Shown: piece after piece, positions 15,656-24,612 of the stretch
How the letters are laid out: each line of letters starts with the position of its first letter
Numbering within the stretch: position 1 is the stretch's first letter
Assembly (NCBI RefSeq): GCF_014836545.1
Contig: NZ_JACSQS010000003.1
Coordinates: forward strand, 224,093-288,092
DNA: 64,000 bases
Source: Stenotrophomonas lacuserhaii
GTDB taxonomy: Bacteria > Pseudomonadota > Gammaproteobacteria > Xanthomonadales > Xanthomonadaceae
Direction of reading: 5' to 3'
Position numbers and translations under genes: made by a program
Notes under the pieces: generated by a model
Database searches by the model: none
Told to the model about the DNA's origin: nothing
Seen by the model: the letters and a program-made list of their open reading frames with translations, nothing else

Positions 15656-18600
15656 TCAGCCCTCCCAGCTCAGCCCGCGCGGTGCATTGCGGAAGCCCGC
15701 CGTACGCAGTGCCTCGGTAACCGGGCCGCGACCGATTTCCGCATCGTTGATCCGGTCCAGGGTGAACGACTGGCGCCGGCCCCGTCGCAGCGCCGCGGCC
15801 AGCGCGCAGGCCGAGGCCGCCAGCAGATCGGCGTGAGCGGGATCCTCGCCGTCGAAATACAGCAGCAGGGAACGTCCGCCCTGCGCCAGGTATATCCGCA
15901 ACGCACCGCCTGCCAGCACCACCAACGCGCCGGACCGGCGCACCGGCCGCTGCCGGGCCACATGCGCCGGCCACGCCAGCACCGTGCCGTAGGCATTGGC
16001 AGGGTCCACCGCCGACAGGCCGATGGCCGTTGCGGATGCGTCAGGCGTGGTGTCATCGGCGATATCGCGCAACCGGTCGACGCTGGAGCGTTCGGCGAAC
16101 TGCGCACCGCCCAGTCCTTCCACGAAGCGTCCACGCAGCACCCGGCCGGCATCCTCCATGCCCCGGTAGACCTGCTGCAACGCAGGGAATCCGCCGGCGA
16201 TGCCTTCTGCCACCGCAGCGCCGCGGGTCACCACGCCGTGGCGATCCAGCAACGCCTCGGCCAGTGCGACCGCACGCACGGTGTCACTGGCAGCATCCCG
16301 CTGCAGCAGCGACCAGCGGCCGGCCAACGACGGCGCGTCGTAGGTCGCCGGGCCGGATGACGGCACCCCGGCGGCAGGCACTGCATCGTCCATCGGTACG
16401 CCCATGAACCCGCGTCGGCGCCGCGACGCGTGCGATGCGCGTGCGCGGGATGGCGCGCGGGCCATTGACAGCGCCCGCAGCGGCGCCCAGATATCCGTTG
16501 CCACGCGGCCTTGCCAGGCAAGCCCCCACAGTGCGGCATGCAATGATTCCGGCGACAGATCGATGCCTGCTGCGAGGTGCTCCGCCGCCTGTATCCGGGC
16601 ATGGATGCTCGTCGCAAGCTGCCGTGCAAAGAATCCACCGCCGTCTGCCAGCACCGACAGGATCACCGCCTGCAGCGGCGACACCGCGCCTTCGCTGATC
16701 ACCGGCAGCGTCTGCGCAGCCCCCTGCTGCAGATGCAGCGACACCAGCCCATCGTCCTCGCCCAGCGTGCCGTGCCCACACCACAGCACGCTGCCGGTGG
16801 CCAGCAGCTGGTCCAGCAACGCAGGCGCATAATCCCGTACACGCGCCGGCAGGACCTGGTTCTCCCAGGCAGAGACCGGCAGCGGCACGCCGGCCAGTTG
16901 TTCCACCACCCGCAGCACGCCTTCGCTGCCTTCCAGCGTGCCGATGACCTGCACAGCCGAACCCAGTGCGGCATGCCCGGCCGCCGATCCCAGCAACGCG
17001 TGGCGTTCCAGCAACATGCGCACATACGCGGTTCCCGGCACCGGTCGGGTGGCTTCGCGTGCCGCGTGCAGCGAGCGCACGCGCAGTCGGCGGAACACCG
17101 CCTCGGCCATCCATTCGTGGCGCGCCAGGGGCGTGCCGTGCGCGGACGGCGTGGTGCCGAACTGGCCGCTGAGCAGCTTGCCCTGCTCAGCCAGGCGTGC
17201 CAGTGCGTTGTCGGCCACCGCCACACCCAGCCCGAACCGGGCGGCGACATCGGCCGTGGTGAACGGACCACGCGTGCGCGCGAACCGGGCGAGCAGATCG
17301 CCCAGCGGATCCGGCGACGGCAGCAGGAACACCGCGGGAATCCGTCCGGGAAGCGCGATTCCCAGTGCATCGCGCAACCGGCCGGCATCTTCGATCGCCG
17401 CCCAGCGTGCTTCCCCTGCCAGCGCGACGGCGATGATGCGTTGCTCTTCCTGCAGCGCCGCCAGGTGCGCGCGCACGTCACCATCGGCATCATGCAACCG
17501 CACGGCAAGCTCGGCCACAGACAACGGACCCAGCTCGCGCAGCAGGTCGGCAACGCCCTCCTTGCCCGCGGCACGCCGATCCGACGCAAGCCGCTGCAGC
17601 TCGTCCACCACGCGCTCGACGACGCCAGCATCCAACAGCTCGCCTATATCCACCTGGCCCAGCAGGTCAGCCAGCAGGCCACTGTCCAAGGACAGGATCG
17701 AGGCGCGACGCTCGGCCAGCGGGACATCGGTGCCGTACATGAACTCGGCGACGTAGCCGAACAGCAGGTTGGCCGCGAACGGCGATGGCACTGCGGTGGT
17801 CACCTCGGCGATCTGCACCTGGCCGGCCTCCAGGCGTTGCATCAGCCCGCCCAGCGCATCGAGGTCGTAGACATCCTGCAGGCACTCGCGTGCGGTTTCG
17901 ATCAGGATCGGGAAATCCGGATAGGCGCTCGCCACGTCCAGCAACTGGCCCGCGCGCAGACGCTGCTGCCACAGCGGCGAGCGGCGTCCTGGCGTGCGCC
18001 GTGGCAACAGCAACGCGCGCGAAGCACATTCGCGGAAGCGGGCAGCGAACAGCGCCGAGCTGCCGACCGCAGCGGTTACCTGGCGCCGCAGCGGTTCGGG
18101 CTCGAACAGAAACAGATCTGCACCCGGCAGGTGCCCGCTGCTGTCCGGAATGCGCGCCATGATGCCGTCCTCACTGGATACCACGGAAGGATCGACGTGC
18201 CAGCGTTCGCGGATCCGCTCTGCGATCGCCAGCGCCCACGGATCATGCACGCGGCGGCCATACGGCGAATGCAGCATCACCCGCCAGTCGCCCAGTTCAT
18301 CGCGGCAGCGTTCAACCACCAGTTGCCGGTCCGTCGGCAGCACGCCGGTCGCCTGCCGCTGCTCACCGAGCAGGCCGAGGATGTTGGTGATGGCGCGTCC
18401 ATCCAGGCCGCTGGCCTGAAGCCGTGCGGCCACTGCCTCTGGAACGGCGCCCTCGGCCGTCGCCGCGCCATCCAGGTCAGCCAGGAACGCGCCGATGGCC
18501 GCGCCGAGTTCGGCCGGACGGCCGGCATTTTCGCCGCGCCAGAACGGCAACCGTGCCGAGCGACCCGGTGCCGGAGTGACGATCACCTGGTCATGGGTGA

Positions 18601-20407
18601 TCTGTTCCACCCGCCACGAGGTGGCGCCGAGGGTGATCACATCGTTCACCCGCGACTCGTGCACCATCTCTTCGTCCAGCTCGCCGACCCGGCGCGAGCC
18701 GGCGCGCTCCTCGCCTTCCGGCAGCACCACGCTGAACATGCCACGGTCTGGGATGGTGCCACCACTGGTCACCGCCAGCTGGCGCGCACCGGGGCGCGCG
18801 GTGAGTTTTCCGCTGTCGCGGTTCCATACCAGGCGCGGTCGGAATCCGGCGAAATCATCCGAGGGATAGCGTCCGGCCAGCATGTCCAGCACCGCATCGA
18901 AGGCACTGCGTGGCAGCTCGCGGTAGGGTGCGGCGCGGCGTACGCAGGCGTACCAGTCCTCCACGTCCAGCGCGTCCATCGCCACTGCGGCCACGGTCTG
19001 CTGGGCCAGCACGTCCAACGGATTGCGCGGTGGATCCAGCGCTTCGATGCGACCGGCCAGCATGCTGTCGACGATCACCGCGGCATCGATCAGGTCACGC
19101 CGGGTGCGCGGGTAGACGAAGCCGGTGGAGATGCCCCCCACCTGGTGGCCGGCGCGCCCGACCCGCTGCAACGCACTGGCCACCGAAGGTGGCGCGGCGA
19201 CCTGGATCACCAGGTCCACCAGTCCCATGTCGATGCCCAGTTCCAGGCTGGAGGTAGCGACCACGCAGCGCAGTGCGCCGGACTTGAGCGCTTCTTCGAT
19301 CTCGCGCCGCTGTTCCTTGCTGACCGAGCCGTGATGCGAGCGCGCCAGCAGCGGCTCGGCACCAGTGGAGCGCCCGGCAGTGCCGCCATTGAACGAACCG
19401 AACGCCGTGGCATCGCGCTGGCCCGGCGACCCGCCGCCCGCATCGGTCTCCAGGCGTTCGGCATACAGTGCGTTGAGCCGCGCGGTCAGCTTTTCCGCCA
19501 CGCCGCGCGAATTGGCGAACACGATGGTGGAGCGCCAGCGCAGTACCTCTTCGAGGATGCTGGCCTCGACATGGGGCCAGATTGAACCCACCCGCGTGGA
19601 CGACTCGCCCGCGCCGGAACCCGCCCCCTGCGTAGGCAGGTCGGCCATGTCCTCCACCGGCACCACGATGCGCATCGCCAGCTGGCGCGAAGACGGTGGC
19701 TGCACCACGCTGACCGCACGGCCGCCACCAAGGAAGCGCGCCACCTCGTCCACCGGGCGCACCGTGGCCGACAGCCCGATTCTTTGTGCAGGGGCCTGCA
19801 GCAGGTTCTGCAGCCGCTCCAGGCTGAGTGCCAGGTGCGTGCCGCGCTTGCTGCCGGCCACCGCATGGATTTCATCGATGATCACCGTATGCACGTGGCC
19901 CAGCGTGTCGCGCACGTTGGAGGTGAGCATCAGGAACAGCGATTCCGGCGTGGTGATCAGGATGTCCGGTGGTCGCCGCGCCAGCCGCGCGCGCTCGGAC
20001 GCGGTGGTGTCACCGCTGCGTATCGCCACCGACAGGTCCACGTCCGGATCGCCGCGCCGCGCGCGCTCGGCACGCACGCCCTGCAGCGGCACCTGCAGGT
20101 TGCGTTGCACGTCCGCCCCCAGTGCCTTGATCGGAGAGATGTACAGCACGCGGGTGGTCCCACGCTGTGGCAGCAGGCCAGTGCGCGCCTGCTGGTCGCG
20201 TTCGGTGAACAACTGGTCGATGGCATGCAGGAACGCGGCCAGCGTCTTGCCCGAACCGGTGGGCGCGATGACCAGCGTGTGCTGCCCCTGGCTGATCGCC
20301 GCCCAGGCGTCTACCTGCGCTGGCGTTGCAGCGGGGAACGCGCCGCTGAACCACGTGCGCGTGGCGGGGGCGAAGGCGGCGGGAAGGGCGTCGAGGGTGC
20401 TGGGCAT
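15656..20407 (-). CDS. lhr: large ATP-dependent helicase Lhr
   Basis: Superfamily 2 DNA/RNA-DNA helicase Lhr, full length (1583 aa; E. coli Lhr is ~1540). N-terminal RecA domains carry motif I APTGSGKT (~residue 48), motif II DEIH (~178), SAT (~214) and motif VI QRVGRAGH (~422); a winged-helix and Lhr-core beta-bundle follow to ~880 (PGRSARLPFWRGE, LHSPYGRRVHDPWA), then the long Lhr C-terminal extension with more winged helices. The protein translocates 3' to 5' on single-stranded DNA and unwinds forked or hybrid duplexes; it is linked to DNA repair. Here it converges on the alkyladenine glycosylase, next to nei, consistent with a repair neighbourhood. Confidence 0.94.
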   Translation of the reverse strand: MPSTLDALPAAFAPATRTWFSGAFPAATPAQVDAWAAISQGQHTLVIAPTGSGKTLAAFLHAIDQLFTERDQQARTGLLPQRGTTRVLYISPIKALGADVQRNLQVPLQGVRAERARRGDPDVDLSVAIRSGDTTASERARLARRPPDILITTPESLFLMLTSNVRDTLGHVHTVIIDEIHAVAGSKRGTHLALSLERLQNLLQAPAQRIGLSATVRPVDEVARFLGGGRAVSVVQPPSSRQLAMRIVVPVEDMADLPTQGAGSGAGESSTRVGSIWPHVEASILEEVLRWRSTIVFANSRGVAEKLTARLNALYAERLETDAGGGSPGQRDATAFGSFNGGTAGRSTGAEPLLARSHHGSVSKEQRREIEEALKSGALRCVVATSSLELGIDMGLVDLVIQVAAPPSVASALQRVGRAGHQVGGISTGFVYPRTRRDLIDAAVIVDSMLAGRIEALDPPRNPLDVLAQQTVAAVAMDALDVEDWYACVRRAAPYRELPRSAFDAVLDMLAGRYPSDDFAGFRPRLVWNRDSGKLTARPGARQLAVTSGGTIPDRGMFSVVLPEGEERAGSRRVGELDEEMVHESRVNDVITLGATSWRVEQITHDQVIVTPAPGRSARLPFWRGENAGRPAELGAAIGAFLADLDGAATAEGAVPEAVAARLQASGLDGRAITNILGLLGEQRQATGVLPTDRQLVVERCRDELGDWRVMLHSPYGRRVHDPWALAIAERIRERWHVDPSVVSSEDGIMARIPDSSGHLPGADLFLFEPEPLRRQVTAAVGSSALFAARFRECASRALLLPRRTPGRRSPLWQQRLRAGQLLDVASAYPDFPILIETARECLQDVYDLDALGGLMQRLEAGQVQIAEVTTAVPSPFAANLLFGYVAEFMYGTDVPLAERRASILSLDSGLLADLLGQVDIGELLDAGVVERVVDELQRLASDRRAAGKEGVADLLRELGPLSVAELAVRLHDADGDVRAHLAALQEEQRIIAVALAGEARWAAIEDAGRLRDALGIALPGRIPAVFLLPSPDPLGDLLARFARTRGPFTTADVAARFGLGVAVADNALARLAEQGKLLSGQFGTTPSAHGTPLARHEWMAEAVFRRLRVRSLHAAREATRPVPGTAYVRMLLERHALLGSAAGHAALGSAVQVIGTLEGSEGVLRVVEQLAGVPLPVSAWENQVLPARVRDYAPALLDQLLATGSVLWCGHGTLGEDDGLVSLHLQQGAAQTLPVISEGAVSPLQAVILSVLADGGGFFARQLATSIHARIQAAEHLAAGIDLSPESLHAALWGLAWQGRVATDIWAPLRALSMARAPSRARASHASRRRRGFMGVPMDDAVPAAGVPSSGPATYDAPSLAGRWSLLQRDAASDTVRAVALAEALLDRHGVVTRGAAVAEGIAGGFPALQQVYRGMEDAGRVLRGRFVEGLGGAQFAERSSVDRLRDIADDTTPDASATAIGLSAVDPANAYGTVLAWPAHVARQRPVRRSGALVVLAGGALRIYLAQGGRSLLLYFDGEDPAHADLLAASACALAAALRRGRRQSFTLDRINDAEIGRGPVTEALRTAGFRNAPRGLSWEG

Positions 20408-20523
20408 GGCCCATTATGCGAGCCGCGGCGTGCATGCTGCGGGCAGCCCGCCGCCGGTGCCGTTGAAGCGCAGTGCGGTGTGGCGCTGCAGCCACAGCAG
20501 CGCCACGGCAGGCGGCGCCGTGA

Positions 20524-21207
20524 TCAGTGGATCGCGAGCTGCCTGATCAGTACGTCCGCCGCTTCGGTGGAGGACGCCGGATTCTGCCCGGTGATCAGCA
20601 ATCCATCGCGGACCACGTACGAACCCCAGTCCGGGCCCTTGGAATAGTGGCCACCGTTGGCCTTCAGTTCGTCCTCGACCAGGAACGGCACCACCTGGGT
20701 CAGGCCCACGCCCTCCTCTTCGGTGTTGGTGAAACCGGTCACCTGCAGGCCTTCCACCAGCGGGCGACCGGTGGCGGCCTTGACGTGGCGCAGCACGCCG
20801 GGGGCGTGGCAGACCAGCGCGACCGGCTTGTCCGCTGCGATGAACGATTCGATCAGGGCAATGGAATCACGATCTTCGGCGAGATCCCACAGCGGCCCGT
20901 GGCCACCGGGATAGAACACCGTGTCGAAATCGGCCTGCGACACGCTGTCCAGGCGCACGGTGCGGGCCAGCTGTGCATTGGCCTCGGCGTCGGCTTCGAA
21001 GCGCCGGGTCAGCGCGGTCTGGAAATCAGGCTCGTTGCTCTTCGGATCCAGCGGCGGCTGCCCGCCTTTCGGCGAGGCCAGCACGATCTCAGCGCCGGCG
21101 TCCTTGAAGGTGTAGTACGGCGCGGCCAGTTCTTCCAGCCAGAAGCCGGTCTTCTTGCCGGTGTCGCCGAGTTGGTCGTGGGAGGTGAGAACGATGAGGA
21201 CTTTCAT
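20524..21207 (-). CDS. DJ-1/PfpI (Hsp31-like) family protein, type 1 glutamine amidotransferase fold
   Basis: DJ-1/PfpI superfamily protein, 227 aa, of the Hsp31-like branch. The nucleophile elbow is ALVCHAPG with Cys133 and His134, and the conserved Glu in GFWLEELA (Glu25) completes the active site. Relatives act as glyoxalase III, converting methylglyoxal to lactate without glutathione, or as stress chaperones. The promoter has a perfect inverted repeat TAGAC-N5-GTCTA 37 bases before the ATG, the same site that precedes the upstream NemR-like repressor gene. A reactive-aldehyde defence role under that repressor is therefore likely. Separated from the repressor gene by 93 bp, with its own promoter. 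Confidence 0.9.
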   Translation of the reverse strand: MKVLIVLTSHDQLGDTGKKTGFWLEELAAPYYTFKDAGAEIVLASPKGGQPPLDPKSNEPDFQTALTRRFEADAEANAQLARTVRLDSVSQADFDTVFYPGGHGPLWDLAEDRDSIALIESFIAADKPVALVCHAPGVLRHVKAATGRPLVEGLQVTGFTNTEEEGVGLTQVVPFLVEDELKANGGHYSKGPDWGSYVVRDGLLITGQNPASSTEAADVLIRQLAIH

Positions 21208-21243
21208 GGGTGTGCTCCAGTGAGGTGCAGATACAACGTGAAT

Positions 21244-21258
21244 TAGACCGGTCGTCTA
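21244..21258. promoter_or_regulatory. NemR-like operator before the DJ-1/Hsp31 gene
   Basis: TAGACCGGTCGTCTA: inverted repeat TAGAC / GTCTA with a 5-base centre, in a conserved AATTAGAC context. The same arms occur at 21937-21951 before the tetR gene. Two matched copies in front of a repressor gene and its neighbour are the classic sign of an autoregulated TetR operator. Confidence 0.8.
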
Positions 21259-21300
21259 GACAATTACGCGTGAAACGGGACAACGTGCCGTGCCCTGCTT

Positions 21301-21915
21301 TCAGGGAGCAGCGGTGTTGGCGGGAAGACCCAGCAGGTGACGGGTGGTGCGCAGCGCGTTGTCGAACGGCTGCGGAGTACGGACGATCTTGACCATGATG
21401 CTGGCGCCCAGCCACAGCTGGTAGAGGCTGTGCGCCAGCGCCTTGGCGTCGTCCTGGACCGGCAACGAGCCTTCCGCCTGCCCGGCTTCGATCGCCGCAG
21501 CCATGCCGGCGATGATCGCCGCGGTGCCGCGATCCAGCGCCGATCGCATGCTGTCGGAAAGGTCTGCCACTTCGGCGCCCAGCTTCACCGCCAGGCACTT
21601 GCCCTGGCAGTCCTCGAAGGATTGGTTGTCCTGCCAGGCGGCGAAATAGTCTTCGATCTGCGCGGCCTTGATCTTGCCGGGCTGGCGGAAGATGCGCTCC
21701 ATGTCGGCCACATAGGCCTCGAAGTACCCTTCCAGCAGCGCCTCGCCGAAGGCGTCCTTCGAGCCGAAGTAGTGGTAGAACGAGCCCTTGGGCACGCCGG
21801 CCGCGGCCAGCACTTCATTCAGTCCGACCGCCGAAAAGCCCTTGCCGCCCATGATCCGCTGGCCAGTGGCCAGGATCTTTTCGCGGACGTTGGCGGTGGC
21901 GGGGACGGTGTTCAT
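21301..21915 (-). CDS. nemR: TetR/AcrR-family repressor, NemR-like
   Basis: TetR-type repressor, 204 aa. The N-terminal helix-turn-helix spans ~27-50 (FSAVGLNEVLAAAGVPKGSFYHYF). The ligand domain strongly resembles NemR of E. coli as I recall it: CLAVKLGAEVADLS followed by MRSALDRG. Cys107, at the position of the redox-sensing NemR Cys106, is present, with an extra Cys103. NemR senses electrophiles such as methylglyoxal, quinones and hypochlorite. An operator lies 22 bases before its own ATG and another before the downstream DJ-1/Hsp31 gene, so it probably represses both. No nemA or gloA homologue is adjacent here. The symbol is by similarity, not by proven orthology. Confidence 0.85.
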   Translation of the reverse strand: MNTVPATANVREKILATGQRIMGGKGFSAVGLNEVLAAAGVPKGSFYHYFGSKDAFGEALLEGYFEAYVADMERIFRQPGKIKAAQIEDYFAAWQDNQSFEDCQGKCLAVKLGAEVADLSDSMRSALDRGTAAIIAGMAAAIEAGQAEGSLPVQDDAKALAHSLYQLWLGASIMVKIVRTPQPFDNALRTTRHLLGLPANTAAP

Positions 21916-21936
21916 GAGAGTGACTGTACAGCCAAT

Positions 21937-21951
21937 TAGACCAGTCGTCTA
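21937..21951. promoter_or_regulatory. NemR-like operator before the tetR gene
   Basis: TAGACCAGTCGTCTA, 22 bases before the repressor ATG. It differs from the site at 21244-21258 by one base in the spacer and shares the AATTAGACC flank. Autoregulation is inferred. Confidence 0.8.
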
Positions 21952-21977
21952 GTGGTTGGCCGCAAGCCAGGTCCTGC

Positions 21978-24386
21978 TCATACCCGGATCGGCCCCGCCC
22001 GCGACAGGCTTGCCAGTTGCGCGTCGATTTCGTCCAGCGCCGGGTCCGGATCCATTTCCGGATCGGCTTCCAGCCGGGCGGCCAACGCGGCCAGCGCCGG
22101 CCGCCCGACCAGCCCGGCGGCCCCATGCAGGCGATGCGCGTAAAAGATGATGCGCGCGAGATCGCTGGCATCCACCGCGTCGCGCAGTTTGCGCAGATCG
22201 TCGGCCAGCAGCAGACGCAGGTCTGGCTCCAGCCGGTCGACGGTGTCCCGTTCGATGGCCTCCAGCGCGGCGGTCTGCCCCGCCCTGTCGGCGGATCCCG
22301 CTGCGGCAGCGCGACCGGTCCACAGCGCCAGCATGCCCTGCAGTTCGGCCAGGCGGATCGGCTTCTTCAACACGCCATTCATGCCGGCCTGCTGGCAACG
22401 CGCCAGGTGGGCAGCGTCGCTGGCAGCGGATATGGCGATGATCGGCAGGTCGGCCACGCCCGGGATGCCCGCCGTGCGGATCATCCGGCTTGCCTGGTAG
22501 CCGTCGATGTCCGGCATGAAGCAGTCCAGCAGCACGATGTCCGGCAGGGCCGCGGTGAGCGTGGCCAGCGCCTGTGCGGCACTGTCTGCCAGCATCGCCA
22601 CCGCACCCAGGCGGCCGAGCTGTTCCTCCAGCACCATGCGGTTGGGCGCATGGTCATCGACCACCAGCACGCGTACGCCCCGCAGCACGCCGCCCGGCGT
22701 GGCGACGGCAGGTGCGGCCGCGGCATCGGCACGCTCGGCCGGGATCCGCAGCGACACCGTGGTGCCTTCGGCTTCCACGCTGTGCAGGTCGATCTGGCCG
22801 CCCATCAGCTGCACCAGATCGTGGCTGATCGACAGCCCCAGGCCGGTGCCGCCGTACTGGCGCGAGATGCTGCCGTCGGCCTGCGTGTAGGGATCGAACA
22901 GGTGGCCCTGCAGCGCTGCGGGAATCCCGCAGCCGGTGTCGGTCACCGCCGCGTGCAACCAGGTGCCGGCCGGTGCGTCCTGCACCTGCAGCGCCAACCG
23001 GATGCTGCCGCGCTCGGTGAACTTGCGCGCGTTGCCGAGCAGGTTCATCAGCACTTGGCGCAGCCGGGTCGGGTCAAGCATCAGCCAGCTGTCGTGCGCC
23101 GGTACCTCGACGATCAGCGCGATGCCGCGCTTTTCAAGTTCGCCCTGGAATACCGCCGCGACGCTGCGCCCCAGCGCGCGCACATCCACCGGGATCTTCT
23201 CCAGCTGCATGCGGCCTTCGTCCAGCCTGGACAGGTCCAGCACGTTGTCCAGCAGGCCGGTCAGCGACTCGGCCGCCTCCTCGGCGGCCCGTACCAGCGC
23301 GCGCGGCCGGCCGGCGGGAACGTGGTCGGCCAGCACTTCGATGGCCCCCAGCACGGCGTTGATCGGGGTGCGTATCTCATGGCTCATGGTCGCCAGGAAA
23401 CGCGCCTTGACCCGTTCGCTTTTGATCGCCGCCGCGCGTGCGCGCCAGGCCCAGCGCGCGACCACGCCCAGCGCCAGCACCAGCAGGCCGATCGCCAGCA
23501 GCCACGGCCAGTTGTAGCGCAGCACGGTGGCCACGCTGGGCGCACCGTAGTCCTCTTCGCGCAGCCATTGCTGGCGGATCTGCGATTCCTCCTGGGTATT
23601 GATCGACGCCATCGCCTTGCCGATGATCACCTCCAGCTGCGGCCAATCGCTGCGTACCGCGAACTGCGCCTGCATCACCAGGTCGATGCGCGGCCTGGAG
23701 ATATGCAGCTCATCGAGATACCGGCGCGCGACAAACGGCTGGAAGGTCGCGTTGGTGCCCATCGCCGCGTCGGCCTGGCCGTCCAGCACCATCTGCATGG
23801 AGGCCTGCGGGGTGTCGGTCGGCACGACGGTCAACTGTGGATAACGGGCCTGCAGGATCCGGGCATAGTCCCCGGCCGCACGTGCGGCGACCCGACGCCC
23901 GGCCAGCTCCTGCAGATCCCATACGGCCGGCGAATCCGGTCGCGTGAATACAACGCTGTAGGCCGACAGATAGGGCCGGCCCAGGCGCACCGCCGCACGC
24001 GTTGCCGGTGACAGGCGCTCGTCCATGGCATTGAGCAGCATGTCCGCCTCGCGCGATTCAAGCGCGCGCTGCGCGGCCGGCCAGTCAGCGGCCTGCACGA
24101 ACTGGAACTGCAGCCCGGTGCGCGCGCTGATCAGCCGGAGGTAATCCCCGGACAGGCCCCGCAGCTGACCATCACGCACATATTCCAATGGCGGAAGGGT
24201 GGCATCGGAGGTGACCCGGATCACCGGATGGGCAGTGATCCAGGCCTGTTCAGACGGGTCCAACAGCACAGTGGTCGGCGTCGCGGCGCCCGCCGGCAGC
24301 GCCGCAGCCCCGACCAGCAGGCAGAACGCGGCACAGGTGCGGGCACGAAGGCGCGACCGCCGGTGCGTCGGAATAAGAGTCCCCAT
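21978..24386 (-). CDS. BvgS-like hybrid sensor kinase with periplasmic binding domain, REC and Hpt
   Basis: Hybrid histidine kinase, 802 aa. Order: signal/anchor (residues ~13-35); one SBP_bac_3 (Venus-flytrap) domain ~45-270 (WITAHPVIRVTSD, PLEYV, LLNAMDERL); membrane helix ~285-305; HisKA with His336 in MSHEIRTPINAVLG; HATPase with N box (LLGNARKFTERG) and GTGLGLSIS; receiver with Asp621 (IVLLDCFMPDIDG); and C-terminal Hpt with His754 (HRLHGAAG). So the whole phosphorelay is in one chain, as in BvgS/EvgS. ATG 24386 is preferred to an ATG at 24557 because the longer form adds a non-conserved leader before the signal peptide. Its response-regulator partner is not in the neighbourhood. Divergent from a TonB-dependent receptor. 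Confidence 0.9.
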   Translation of the reverse strand: MGTLIPTHRRSRLRARTCAAFCLLVGAAALPAGAATPTTVLLDPSEQAWITAHPVIRVTSDATLPPLEYVRDGQLRGLSGDYLRLISARTGLQFQFVQAADWPAAQRALESREADMLLNAMDERLSPATRAAVRLGRPYLSAYSVVFTRPDSPAVWDLQELAGRRVAARAAGDYARILQARYPQLTVVPTDTPQASMQMVLDGQADAAMGTNATFQPFVARRYLDELHISRPRIDLVMQAQFAVRSDWPQLEVIIGKAMASINTQEESQIRQQWLREEDYGAPSVATVLRYNWPWLLAIGLLVLALGVVARWAWRARAAAIKSERVKARFLATMSHEIRTPINAVLGAIEVLADHVPAGRPRALVRAAEEAAESLTGLLDNVLDLSRLDEGRMQLEKIPVDVRALGRSVAAVFQGELEKRGIALIVEVPAHDSWLMLDPTRLRQVLMNLLGNARKFTERGSIRLALQVQDAPAGTWLHAAVTDTGCGIPAALQGHLFDPYTQADGSISRQYGGTGLGLSISHDLVQLMGGQIDLHSVEAEGTTVSLRIPAERADAAAAPAVATPGGVLRGVRVLVVDDHAPNRMVLEEQLGRLGAVAMLADSAAQALATLTAALPDIVLLDCFMPDIDGYQASRMIRTAGIPGVADLPIIAISAASDAAHLARCQQAGMNGVLKKPIRLAELQGMLALWTGRAAAAGSADRAGQTAALEAIERDTVDRLEPDLRLLLADDLRKLRDAVDASDLARIIFYAHRLHGAAGLVGRPALAALAARLEADPEMDPDPALDEIDAQLASLSRAGPIRV

Positions 24387-24612
24387 GCGGCAAGGATACG
24401 CCGCGAAAGGCCCGCTGGCGGCGGGTACGGCGCGTCGGCCCATCGACCACCGCGCCAGTGAACCGCCAAAGTCGGCACACATTCGTTGCAGTACGGTTAA
24501 TCTTCTGTTAATTATTGATGCAGCGCAACAGATCCGCTGACGCGCAGGGAGAACCAACAGGATGAGCCACTAACCGAACGACAACTCAACAATCCGACTG
24601 CAAGGTGCACGC
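24387..24612. promoter_or_regulatory. divergent promoter region between hybrid kinase and TonB receptor genes
   Basis: Contains an AT-rich block around 24495-24535 (GGTTAATCTTCTGTTAATTATTG is its core, given here in parts: GGTTAAT, CTGTTAAT) that stands out in the GC-rich surroundings and includes the direct repeat GTTAAT spaced by 6 bases. Probably holds promoter elements for one or both genes; no certain -35/-10 pair could be fixed by eye. Confidence 0.4.

Noticed and set aside
16577..19585. Long plus-strand frame opposite lhr
   Set aside because: Lhr motifs are continuous on the minus strand; the other frame is His/Arg/Gln-rich filler.
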